From an uncultured Lachnospiraceae bacterium (GTDB taxonomy: Bacteria; Bacillota; Clostridia; Lachnospirales; Lachnospiraceae): a stretch of 64,000 nucleotides of DNA. The notes beneath the pieces were generated by a model, which did no database searches, was not told where the DNA came from, and saw only the letters and a list, made by a program, of their open reading frames with translations. The DNA lies in NCBI GenBank assembly GCA_910576815.1, contig CAJTKA010000002.1, forward strand, positions 131,113 to 195,112, given 5' to 3'. Positions 44,536 through 52,935 of the stretch are shown here, piece by piece. How positions within the stretch are numbered: the stretch's first letter is position 1; each line of letters opens with the position of its first letter. A program made the position numbers and the translations under genes.

Positions 44536-44582
44536 ACTTGATACAACCTTTCTTCTACACAAATGGACTCGCAAATCCGCGC

Positions 44583-45134
44583 TTACCGAAACGGATTATA
44601 ATACCGACTGCCGTCCCAGAAAGTCACCGTCATATCCACGACCGGCACAAGAACCGCCAGCCCGATGGCGATCCAGTCGTTTTTGGTCAATTTCCTCTGC
44701 ATATACCAGGTGCGCTTCTTCTCCTTGCCAAAACCTCTCAGTTCCATAGCATTACTGACTGTTTCGATGCGATTGATGCTGGACATTACCAGCGGCAGTA
44801 AGATTGCCACCGAATTTTTCAGTCTGGTAAAAAACTTATCCTTGCCGGAGAGATCGATTCCTCTCGCCTGCTGCGCCTGACTGATATTTGTGTACTCCCG
44901 CTGCACATCCGGGATATAACGCAGGGCCAGACTCACCGCATAACCCACCCGATAATTCACCCCGATCATTGCTAAGGATGCCGCAAATTCACTGGGATCC
45001 GTGCAGGCGATAAAGAGCAGCGCCACAGGCACCACGCAAATCACCTTTACGGTGATGTTGAGATGATAAAAAAGCTGCCGGGCCGTGATCGTATAAGGCC
45101 CGGCAATAGAGAAAAGGACCGTCCTGCATATCAT
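44583..45134 (-). pseudogene. EcfT-like transmembrane subunit, N-terminus deleted
   Basis: About 183 codons of EcfT remain: three to four membrane helices and the coupling motif SQAQQARGIDLSG followed by SNAMELRGFGKEKKRTW, which contact the ATPases. The first part is missing: the frame starts inside the end of the EcfA remnant (45118-45134) with no ribosome site. It is a fusion product of a deletion that removed the EcfA end and EcfT start. It could not make a normal subunit. Confidence 0.75.
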
Positions 45135-45777
45135 GCGTGATCATCACAATGGTGAACCCCTGCGCATTCAGGGTTTTCAAAAATTCCATGATCTCCGTGT
45201 AATGTCTGTAGTCCTGCCCTGCCGTCGGCTCATCCATCAGAATGATCCGCGGACGCTGTACCAGGATCCCCGCGATCGTCACCCGCTTTTTCTGCCCGAA
45301 AGAAAGCGCCGATACCGGCCATTTTCGGAAAGGATACAAACCGCAGATCTTTAACGTTTCCTCCTCTCGACATACCAGGCACGTACTTTTTCCTTCTGCT
45401 CCTTTGTCAGGGAAAGGCTGTTTACATGCTGGGGCGATATTTCTTCCGTGATGGGCACGCCCGCATAGCGCAGAGCCGTCAGATAGAGCGGCTCCCTGAT
45501 GCCGTGCTCCAAAAGCGCCTTTCCCGAAGTCAAAAATACTGCTCTCCTTCGCTTCCACGCCGCCCACAAAAAGTTTGCCCGTGCTCTCCCCCGGATAGGC
45601 GAAAGGGATCAAACCGTTGATGCAATTGCCGACAGTGCTCTTGCCGCTGCCGGAAGCGCCCGCGATCAGCACCTTCTCGCCCAGGTAGATATCCAGCGTT
45701 ATATGATGCAGCGTAGGACTTGCCTGTGCCGCATATTGAAATCCGTAGTCCTGAAACGAAATAGCGGGCTCTGCCAT
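45120..45777 (-). pseudogene. Two-domain EcfA ATPase with large internal deletions
   Basis: From ATG 45777 (GAGGAA upstream) it reads a normal start with Walker A (GASGSGKSTVGNCINGL) to AKESSIFD. The rest of domain 1 is gone. The linker region continues in another frame (LLEHGIREPLYLTALRYAGV, VNSLSLTKEQKEKVRAWYVE). The first half of domain 2 (its Walker A) is also missing. Only the signature LSFGQKKRVTIAGIL, Walker B IILMDEPTAGQD and ITHDMQ survive, then EcfT sequence begins. An apparent 272-codon ORF over this region is a by-product and not a functional ATPase. Confidence 0.8.
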
Positions 45778-45856
45778 ATCTTTTTCCTCACATACAAACA
45801 GATTCAAGGGAAGCTCCCCCGAATCTGCTCCTAAAAGTTCTAATCTTCTTCCTTTT

Positions 45857-46106
45857 CTAAGGAACCTTTTTCACTACAGTTTTCGAATAACCGAGCAGCA
45901 AAAGCGTACCTACGACGCCAGTGGTGATGATGTTTGTCACGCCTGCAATAGGCCCGAACAGGGTAGCGAACACAGCCTCCACCGCATACTGTAAACTTAT
46001 GTAGGTGTTGGGCACAGGTGTCGGAATCGAGACCTTACCTAACACAAAGAATAGTGCCGCGCCGATACCAATCGCAACGAGGCTTATTACCGATAATTTT
46101 TTTCAT
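45857..46106 (-). pseudogene. ECF transporter S component, frameshifted and internally deleted
   Basis: ATG 46106 follows GGGAGG but a run of seven A (plus T 46097-46103), one more than needed, shifts the frame. With six A the start would read [20 protein letters not shown] and join [20 protein letters not shown]. After LFGPIAGV the middle of the protein is missing and the sequence jumps to the tail [17 protein letters not shown]. About 80 codons remain of an expected 180 or so. The promoter still looks good. Confidence 0.75.
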
Positions 46107-46157
46107 TGGAATGACCTCCCTCGCCGGTGTTTTTTTTGCAAAACCAAAACCATTTTC

Positions 46158-46187
46158 ATTATAATCTTTGAAACGGTGGAATGTCAA
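46158..46187 (-). promoter_or_regulatory. Promoter of the decayed ECF operon
   Basis: Minus strand TTGACA (plus 46182-46187), 18-base spacer, TATAAT (plus 46158-46163). It remains intact although the genes behind it are broken. Confidence 0.7.
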
Positions 46188-46213
46188 CCGCAGTCGTTTC
46201 CTGTTTGGCAGAA

Positions 46214-47578
46214 TCAGTTTTTAAAGCTGTGAATCGGTGCGGGGATCCTCCCCCCTCGGTTCACAAACGCTTCGCAGGAAAAGCCGTTTACAGGCATCAC
46301 CGGAGCATAACCGAACAGCCCGCCAAACTCTACCTTCTCACCCACGCCCTTGCCGATGGCCGGGATCAGGCGCACCGCCGTGGTCTTTTGGTTCACCATG
46401 CCGATCGCCATCTCATCCGCGATGATGCCCGCGATCGTTGTATTCGGCGTGTCGCCCGGGATCGCGATCATGTCAAGGCCCACGGAACAGACGCAGGTCA
46501 TGGCCTCAAGCTTTTCAAGCGTAAGCGCACCTGCCGTCACCGCGTCGATCATGCCCTGGTCCTCGCTGACGGGAATAAACGCCCCGCTTAAGCCTCCCAC
46601 ATAGGAGGAAGCCATCACGCCGCCCTTCTTCACCTGATCGTTTAAAAGCGCCAGCGCCGCCGTCGTGCCGGGCGCGCCCGCGTATTCCAGTCCGATCTCG
46701 CATAAGATATCCGCTACGCTGTCCCCCACCGCAGGGGTCGGTGCAAGCGACAGATCCACGATGCCGAAAGGAATGTCAAGCATTCGGGAAGCCTCTCTCG
46801 CCACGAGCTGTCCCACTCTGGTCACCTTAAAAGCCGTCTTTTTAATGGTCTCACAAAGCACCTCAAAATTCTCACCACGAACCTTCTGTAAGGCCGTCTT
46901 CACCACGCCCGGACCGCTGACCCCGACATTTACCACCGCGTCAGCCTCGGTCACCCCGTGAAAGGCGCCCGCCATAAAAGGATTGTCATCCGGCGCGTTG
47001 CAAAACACCACCAGCTTCATGCAGTCGGCGCTGTCCTGATCCTTACTGATCACAGCCGTCTCCTTGATGATCTCTCCCATCAGGCGCACCGCATCCATGT
47101 TGATGCCCGTTCTGGTGGAACCCAGATTCACGGAACTGCACACCCGCTCTGTGGCGTGCAGGGCCTGCGGAATCGAACGGATCAAAAGCTCATCCGCCGC
47201 CGTCATCCCCTTGGAAACCAGCGCGGAATAACCTCCGATCAGATTGACGCCTACCGCCTGCGCTGCCCGATCCATGGTTTTGGCCAGCGTCACAAAATCC
47301 TCGCTGCTCTTGCAGGCTGCGCCGCCGACAAGCGCCATGGGCGTAATGGATATGCGCTTATTGACAATCGGTATGCCAAATTCTTTTTCAATCTCGTCAC
47401 CGACTTTGACCAGCTCTTTCGCGGTGGCTGTAATTTTTTCATAAACTCTGTCATTGACCTTTTTTAAGTCCCCGTCAATGCAGTCTAACAGGCTGATGCC
47501 CAGCGTAATGGTACGCACGTCAAGATTTTCCTTGGCGATCATCTCATTGGTTTCAGCCACTTCAAATAAATTTATCAT
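46214..47578 (-). CDS. PFL/DUF711 family protein (UPF0210)
   Basis: 454 residues, the normal length. Characteristic stretches are [28 protein letters not shown] and [37 protein letters not shown] lies before ATG. The family resembles glycyl-radical pyruvate-formate-lyase in name only; its role is not established. It lies downstream of an ACT-domain gene, a pairing seen in many Firmicutes, which suggests a shared, perhaps regulatory, function. Confidence 0.93.
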   Translation of the reverse strand: MINLFEVAETNEMIAKENLDVRTITLGISLLDCIDGDLKKVNDRVYEKITATAKELVKVGDEIEKEFGIPIVNKRISITPMALVGGAACKSSEDFVTLAKTMDRAAQAVGVNLIGGYSALVSKGMTAADELLIRSIPQALHATERVCSSVNLGSTRTGINMDAVRLMGEIIKETAVISKDQDSADCMKLVVFCNAPDDNPFMAGAFHGVTEADAVVNVGVSGPGVVKTALQKVRGENFEVLCETIKKTAFKVTRVGQLVAREASRMLDIPFGIVDLSLAPTPAVGDSVADILCEIGLEYAGAPGTTAALALLNDQVKKGGVMASSYVGGLSGAFIPVSEDQGMIDAVTAGALTLEKLEAMTCVCSVGLDMIAIPGDTPNTTIAGIIADEMAIGMVNQKTTAVRLIPAIGKGVGEKVEFGGLFGYAPVMPVNGFSCEAFVNRGGRIPAPIHSFKN

Positions 47579-47657
47579 AGTTGCCTTTTCCTCCTAAACT
47601 CGCAAACCCGTGCTTCGCACTTCCTGTCCGATTTCATGGAACGTTTGCTCGTTAATG

Positions 47658-47707
47658 CCGCATGAAAAACAAATGCCGCTTCACGTCGCTTGTTTTTCCT
47701 TTGCGGC
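47658..47707. repeat. Long intergenic hairpin between the ACT and PFL genes
   Basis: Outer arms GCCGCA (47658-47663) and TGCGGC (47702-47707) enclose inner arms GAAAAACAA (47664-47672) and TTGTTTTTC (47690-47698). ACTCGCAAACCCG (47598-47610) just before it repeats 2231-2243, so it belongs to the dispersed intergenic repeats. Confidence 0.6.
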
Positions 47708-47709
47708 TA

Positions 47710-47982
47710 TTAAATCCGATGCATCTGATCGAAAATCTCTTCCTTTTGGCAGCGGATGACCACGCCGATCTCCTCACCGAGCGCGTTCAGCTCGTCCACG
47801 ATCACCCCGAAATCTTTGTTCGTCAGATTGGTATCCACGACCATCATCATGTTAAAGAAGCCCTGTACGATGGTCTGCGAGATATCGAGGATATTGATCT
47901 GGTTCTGTGCCAGATAGGTACATACCTTTGCGATAATGCCCACCGTGTCTTTTCCCACTACCGTAATAATCGTCTTTTTCAT
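47710..47982 (-). CDS. ACT domain protein (UPF0237)
   Basis: 90 residues, one ACT domain (TIITVVGKDTVGIIAKVCTYLAQ, then ILDISQTIVQGFFNMMMVVD). AGAGGAG precedes ATG. ACT domains bind small ligands such as amino acids. Located 131 bases upstream of the PFL/DUF711 gene on the same strand. Confidence 0.93.
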   Translation of the reverse strand: MKKTIITVVGKDTVGIIAKVCTYLAQNQINILDISQTIVQGFFNMMMVVDTNLTNKDFGVIVDELNALGEEIGVVIRCQKEEIFDQMHRI

Positions 47983-48011
47983 TGTCTCCTCTTTTCTGCG
48001 CCGCTTTCTGT

Positions 48012-48047
48012 AAAAAAGACTATAACGTTTTCTGTTATAGCCTTTTT
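48012..48047. terminator. Terminator after the chemoreceptor-like gene
   Basis: CTATAAC (48020-48026) pairs with GTTATAG (48034-48040), with A before (48012-48017) and T after (48043-48047), so it can act on both strands. It lies about 25 bases past the stop at 48072. Confidence 0.7.
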
Positions 48048-48071
48048 ATCTGTCCTTTTGCATCCATATTT

Positions 48072-48890
48072 CTACAGCCTTACGTCATTCTCCAGCTCAT
48101 TGGCCACGGATATGGTTTTATCCAATATCGTTTGAATTGAACTGATGCTATCCATATAGCTCTTTGCTACACTGTTTGCCTCTTTGATAGAATTGGTGAT
48201 GGCTTCCAGGTGACTCACGATCGCCGCCAAAGTAGTCTTGATTTCGGCAGCGGAGCTGCTGCTGTCCTTAGCCAGTTTCCCCATCTCCGTCGCAACGACT
48301 GCAAACCCTCTGCCCGCTTCTCCGCTCCGCGCCGCCTCTATGGACGCGTTCAACGCAAGGATATTGGAATGTGACGCGTTGCTGCTGATCTCCCCTACCA
48401 CATCAGCCGCCCTGTTAACATCCTGCTCCACATCCGTCGTCATCCGATTCATATCCGTGAGCATCGTAAACAAACTCTCGACACCGTTCACAACATCCTG
48501 AATGGAACTGTCGATCTGCTGAATGGATCCCTGAAATTCTGAGGCGATCTCCCGTACCTTCTCCCTGCCCTCCACGGAATAGGAGCAGATGATACAGCCC
48601 ACAACCTGTCCGCCGTCCCTGATCGGGATCAGATTACCCTCGACCGGAAATCCCATGACTTCCTTAGGCAGATGATTATGTTTGGCAACTCCCTTTGCCA
48701 GGACCGTATCCAGCATTCCGCTCGGATCCTGAAATACGGAACCGACCTCATACTGCGGCGGGATCTCCGGCGGCAGCACAAATCCCTGTACCACCTTGTT
48801 ACTATCTAAAACAGAAAGAATCACGTCCTTTTCGTATAATTTATTGATCACATCCAGATGATCCACAAAAAACTGCAATTTTTCGTTCAT
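48072..48890 (-). CDS. Soluble methyl-accepting-chemotaxis-like protein with PAS-like sensor part
   Basis: 272 residues, no membrane helix. Residues about 1-115 form a sensor region ([36 protein letters not shown]) that looks PAS/heme-NO-like only in outline. The rest is a coiled coil holding the chemoreceptor signalling core [28 protein letters not shown] (the hairpin tip has [10 protein letters not shown]). The signalling domain is short. No chemotaxis genes are nearby, so it may report to a distant CheA or serve another scaffold role. Confidence 0.85.
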   Translation of the reverse strand: MNEKLQFFVDHLDVINKLYEKDVILSVLDSNKVVQGFVLPPEIPPQYEVGSVFQDPSGMLDTVLAKGVAKHNHLPKEVMGFPVEGNLIPIRDGGQVVGCIICSYSVEGREKVREIASEFQGSIQQIDSSIQDVVNGVESLFTMLTDMNRMTTDVEQDVNRAADVVGEISSNASHSNILALNASIEAARSGEAGRGFAVVATEMGKLAKDSSSSAAEIKTTLAAIVSHLEAITNSIKEANSVAKSYMDSISSIQTILDKTISVANELENDVRL

Positions 48891-49053
48891 GAAAAACCCC
48901 TCCCGCCTGTAATCTCACGTTCCCTTCTTGCAAAGCGTGTTCCTCAATATTAGTTTGATTTTAACACAATGTCATTTTCGTTGCAATGTTATTTCTCTCT
49001 TTCCCTGATGCAGATTCATTCCTGAACGTCCCTGTCGTTGATCCGCCTGCCTC

Positions 49054-49854
49054 CTACCATACTTCGATCATATCGGACACTTCGCTGCGCTTTGCAACAT
49101 ACACCGGAAAATCATTGCCGTTATATTTCGTGTCGGACATGGTGACCTCCACCCGCACCGACTCATAAGCCAGCTCCGGGAGATTGTTTTCCTTGCTCAG
49201 ATGCCCCAACACGATTGCCTGCATCTTGTCATGCAAAAGACGGCTTAAGAGCTTTCCCGCCGCCTCGTTGGACAGATGCCCCCGCTCGCCCAGGATCCTC
49301 TTTTTTAAATAATAAGGATAAGGTCCGACCTGTAACATATGTACGTCGTGATTCGCCTCCAGATAAAGGAGATCCAGATTCCGCAGGCACTCCACCGTAT
49401 AATCATTGTAACACCCAAGATCCGTGATGATCCCGATTTTTTTGCCGTCATGACTGATACGGTAAGCTACAGGATCAGCCGCATCATGGGACGTCCTTAT
49501 GGGGCAGAGCGTAATATCCTTGATGATACACCGTTCATCCGGAACAATAGTCTGAAAAAGAGCGGGATCAATCTCTCCTAACGAAGCGGTCTGTTTGATG
49601 GCTTCGATGGTGCCTGCCGTGGCGTAAATGGGTATCTCATATTTCCTGGAAAGCACCCCCAGACCGTTGATATGATCGGCGTGCTCATGGGTGATACAAA
49701 TGCCGTCAATGTCTCTCATGGATAAGCCCAGCGCAGAAAGCCCTGCCTCCGTCCGTTTCCCGCTGATGCCCACATCCATCAAAAGATGCGTGGCGTCGCT
49801 TCCCACATAAACGCAGTTTCCGCTGCTGCCGCTGGCAATGCTGCATAGTCTCAT
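49054..49854 (-). CDS. YycJ/WalJ-like metallo-beta-lactamase-fold hydrolase
   Basis: 266 residues from ATG 49854. MRLCSIASGSSGNCVYVG and the metal motif THEHADHINGLGVL identify the YycJ/WalJ group, with TSHDAADPVAYRI, EANHDVHML and LGHLSKENN as further ligands. The family is a probable 5'-3' exonuclease linked to cell division and DNA repair. There is no ribosome site before this ATG: a GC-rich hairpin (49871-49898) lies there instead. An upstream TTG start is possible but lacks support. Confidence 0.88.
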   Translation of the reverse strand: MRLCSIASGSSGNCVYVGSDATHLLMDVGISGKRTEAGLSALGLSMRDIDGICITHEHADHINGLGVLSRKYEIPIYATAGTIEAIKQTASLGEIDPALFQTIVPDERCIIKDITLCPIRTSHDAADPVAYRISHDGKKIGIITDLGCYNDYTVECLRNLDLLYLEANHDVHMLQVGPYPYYLKKRILGERGHLSNEAAGKLLSRLLHDKMQAIVLGHLSKENNLPELAYESVRVEVTMSDTKYNGNDFPVYVAKRSEVSDMIEVW

Positions 49855-49870
49855 AGTAATGTCAACCACA

Positions 49871-49898
49871 GCGTCCCCGCCATTCCTGCGGGGACGCT
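49871..49898. other. GC-rich hairpin in the gap before the WalJ-like gene
   Basis: A perfect 10-base stem GCGTCCCCGC (49871-49880) with GCGGGGACGC (49889-49898) and an 8-base loop. There is no U-tract, so it is not a classic terminator; it may affect translation of the gene starting 17 bases further on. Confidence 0.55.
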
Positions 49899-49922
49899 TC
49901 TTCCTTCTTCGTTTTTCTGCCG

Positions 49923-52256
49923 CTATTTCTTCCAATAAATCTCGATGTTATCGCCGCTCTTGATGCTTTCCATATACTGTGCGCCTCTGCCGTTTAGATT
50001 GGTCACGATGCCGCTTCCCTCAGGCTTGGAAAGATCAAAGTCAATATACTCAAACACATCCACGAACACATAGTTTTTCTTGCCGGAGAGCTTGATCTGC
50101 TCGCCGTTGACCGTCACGATGATGGACACGGGCACATGTTTGTTTAAAAGTTCTTCCCGCCGCTTTTCTTCCTCCGCTTTGGCGCGGGCGGCTTCTTCCT
50201 CTCTGGCTCTGGCTTTTGCTTTCGCCTCCTCCTCGGCACGTTTCACACCAGGGCCCATCACGATCCTTGCGCCCTTCTTCTTTTCCTCTACATCCTGTGG
50301 CTCGTCTCCCGCTGCCACTTCCACGGTGTCTCCTGCAGTGCCGCTTCCCGATGCTCCGGTCTCTCCTGTCAGCTCATCGCTGCCTGCCGCTTTTGAGGCA
50401 AGCGCAGAAAAGCCGGCCGTACCCGCAGGCCTGTCTTCCCGTACACGTTCTTCTGCTTTTTCCTCCGGTTCATAAACCTCCACATCAGAAAGCTGCAATT
50501 CCTCCATCGTCCAGATCACGGAAAAATTCTCGTACACCTTTGTATCCATATCGGCCAGCTTGTTATTCACGTAGATATTCATGCTCCAGTCAATGGTCAC
50601 ATCCATGAATTCAGAAATCTGCCGTACCGTATAGTAGCCCAGGATTTCGATCTCGTCATTCTCCTGAATCTCATAATACTCGGACTGCAGCTCGCCGTTT
50701 ACGCTGGCAAATTTGGGCAGATCCACCCTTTTGTCATTGACATCCACCCACATCTTCGACCCGAACTCAGGCAGCTCGCCTAATGTCATCTGTGCCGGTT
50801 CCCCGGCAGTAGACTCCACCACCCGAATCTGATCGTTTGCATGGATCAGGGTATAAATATCCGCCTCGTTGCCGTTCACGGTGATCTGCGCCGCCTCTCC
50901 AAAATCTCCTCTGGCAATGCGCGGTTTCCCGTTGACCGTATAGTTTAGCTCCTTCCCGCGCCTGGGGAACAGACCGTCGCTGGCAAACTCCGCCTGCATC
51001 GCCGCATCGACGACAGCCGCCTTATTGTTATCATAGATCTTTACCCGCTGGTCATTAAAATAAACGAAGATAAAGTTGTTGCTCTGCTCATAGTAACTCA
51101 AACAGATACCGATGGGTGTCACCATCAGGGAATCTTTTCTGGCATCCGACTCCAAAAATTCAATCCCCTGCATGACCTCCTCGCCCCTGACTGCCACACG
51201 CTCATTCTGAATATCCAGTTTCTGCGCCAGCGCCTTTGTATAGCCCGGAAGCTTGCCGCCGCCGCCTACCACAAACACCGCGCTCACGGACTTATCGCCG
51301 TTTAATTCCTTGATCTTAGCTGCTGCCTGGCTGGTCATGTTCTCAATCACCTCAGACACCACCTGCTCCACCGCCTCGCTGGTGATGGTCTGGGTCAGCC
51401 CCATGATATCCTTGTACTCGATCACATCCTTTACGCCCGTGTCCCGCTTGATCTGCTCCGCCGTGGCAAAGTCCACCAGACAGTGCTTAGCGACCACTTC
51501 CGTGAGGGAATCCCCCGCAATGGGGATCATGCCGTAAGCGATGATGCTGCCGTCTCTGGTAACGGAAATATCAGAAGTGCCCGCGCCCACATCCACCAGC
51601 GCAATATTTAACATGCGGTACATCTCGGGGATGGCTACCTGGATCGCCGCGATCGGCTCCAGTGTCAGATTCACCACGTCAAGGCCGGCCACGCCGACCG
51701 CTTTATAAAGACCATCCACCACATCTTCCGGCAGGAAGGTCGCGATCAGATCCGCGCCGATGGTCTTTGCCTTATGCCCTTCCAGATTTCCGATCGTGTA
51801 GCCGTTCATATAATAACGAACCACCGAATAACCGACACAGTAGAACTTCATATCCATATCATTCTTTTCCAGGAAGTCCTGATAGGCACGCTCAATGCCC
51901 GCAGAATCCAGGGCATAAATATCCTCCCCCGTGATTTCCCGCTCATTCTCAAGCTCCTGATCCACCCGTATGTTCACGGTCTGCAGCACGCGGCCCGCCG
52001 CCGCGATACAGACGTCTTTTAAGGGTCTGCCGACATGCTCCTCGAGCTCCGACTTGACCTCTTTGATGGTATCGCTCACTTTGTAGATATCATGGATCTG
52101 CCCGTCCAGCATGGCCCTTGTCTGGTGCTCCCTGATACTCTGCTTCACCACATGGAATTTACCTCCCACGCGGTAGCCCACCGTACCTACAATGCTTCTT
52201 GTCCCGATATCCAAGCCAAACACTAATTGTCCCGGAATTTTTTTTACTTCTGCCAC
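49923..52256 (-). CDS. FtsA/PilM-like actin-fold protein with a long C-terminal extension
   Basis: 777 residues from a GTG start at 52256. The first 400 residues are an FtsA/PilM-type ATPase (FGLDIGTRSIVGTVGYRVGG, ALVDVGAGTSDISV, VFVVGGGGKLPGYTKALA). The rest is an unusual extension. There are two or three small beta-rich modules with VNGKPRIARGDFGEAAQITVNG and WVDVNDKRVDLPKFASVNG repeats, a Gly/Ala/Glu linker with a Lys/Arg/Glu-rich helix (EEEAKAKARAREEEAARAKA), and a last module IIVTVNGEQIKLSGKK. The C-terminal amphipathic helix of classic FtsA is not obvious. It overlaps coaE by 13 bases. It may organise cell division or an envelope structure. Confidence 0.85.
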   Translation of the reverse strand: MAEVKKIPGQLVFGLDIGTRSIVGTVGYRVGGKFHVVKQSIREHQTRAMLDGQIHDIYKVSDTIKEVKSELEEHVGRPLKDVCIAAAGRVLQTVNIRVDQELENEREITGEDIYALDSAGIERAYQDFLEKNDMDMKFYCVGYSVVRYYMNGYTIGNLEGHKAKTIGADLIATFLPEDVVDGLYKAVGVAGLDVVNLTLEPIAAIQVAIPEMYRMLNIALVDVGAGTSDISVTRDGSIIAYGMIPIAGDSLTEVVAKHCLVDFATAEQIKRDTGVKDVIEYKDIMGLTQTITSEAVEQVVSEVIENMTSQAAAKIKELNGDKSVSAVFVVGGGGKLPGYTKALAQKLDIQNERVAVRGEEVMQGIEFLESDARKDSLMVTPIGICLSYYEQSNNFIFVYFNDQRVKIYDNNKAAVVDAAMQAEFASDGLFPRRGKELNYTVNGKPRIARGDFGEAAQITVNGNEADIYTLIHANDQIRVVESTAGEPAQMTLGELPEFGSKMWVDVNDKRVDLPKFASVNGELQSEYYEIQENDEIEILGYYTVRQISEFMDVTIDWSMNIYVNNKLADMDTKVYENFSVIWTMEELQLSDVEVYEPEEKAEERVREDRPAGTAGFSALASKAAGSDELTGETGASGSGTAGDTVEVAAGDEPQDVEEKKKGARIVMGPGVKRAEEEAKAKARAREEEAARAKAEEEKRREELLNKHVPVSIIVTVNGEQIKLSGKKNYVFVDVFEYIDFDLSKPEGSGIVTNLNGRGAQYMESIKSGDNIEIYWKK

Positions 52257-52849
52257 TGGTCTTCCCCCAATTCTTTCTCTATTTGTTCATAGACGCTTGC
52301 AAGCGTACCGTTATTCTCTATCACCAAAGCGCAGTGTTTCAGGAAATCTTCATCTGAAAGCTGACTTCTCAAAATCGCCTCGATTTTTTCATCAGGATAG
52401 CCTCTGCTCTCCTTCAGCCTTTGCCGCCTTGCCGTTTCATCTGCACGAATGTACCACAGCCCGTCCACAATTTCGGCATAGCCCTCCTCGATCAAAAGCG
52501 CCGCCTCGATAAAAAGAAAATCCCGTTTCCCGCTTTCTCTCTCTTTTGCGATCTCCGAAAGGAGATATTTTTTCACCGCCGGGTGCACAATGTCGTTTAC
52601 CCTCTGCAGCAGTCCGCTGTCTGCGAAGATCCGCGCCGCCATCTTCTGTCTGTCGATCCTTCCAGCTGCATCTAATATTTCAGCCCCTAAAAGGGCGACC
52701 AGCGGTTCAAAGCAGGCACCCCCCGGCTCCTCCAATTGATGGGCAGCCTGATCGGCTTTGATGACGCGACAGTTGTACGTTTGTGCCAAATGATCGAGCA
52801 CCGCCGATTTCCCCGCGCCCACACCGCCTGTAATTCCTATGACTCTCAT
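52244..52849 (-). CDS. coaE: Dephospho-CoA kinase
   Basis: 201 residues. P-loop GITGGVGAGKSAVLDHL starts at residue 5; DADxx-like IKADQAAHQL, and the helical lid follow. It phosphorylates the 3' hydroxyl of dephospho-CoA, the last step to coenzyme A. It lies between polA and the FtsA-like gene, as in many Firmicutes where coaE follows polA. Confidence 0.96.
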   Translation of the reverse strand: MRVIGITGGVGAGKSAVLDHLAQTYNCRVIKADQAAHQLEEPGGACFEPLVALLGAEILDAAGRIDRQKMAARIFADSGLLQRVNDIVHPAVKKYLLSEIAKERESGKRDFLFIEAALLIEEGYAEIVDGLWYIRADETARRQRLKESRGYPDEKIEAILRSQLSDEDFLKHCALVIENNGTLASVYEQIEKELGEDQWQK

Positions 52850-52935
52850 ATGTTATCTACCTGACTTTTCGTTCTCAGTCTGTTGCTTCATCTCATTCTC
52901 ATGTTAACTTCTCTGTCTCGTTGTGCTTTCCGCCT

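Noticed and set aside
44989..45807. Apparent intact 272-codon ABC ATPase
   Set aside because: The frame has Walker A of one domain and Walker B of another with shifted filler between, so it is the remains of a deleted two-domain EcfA.
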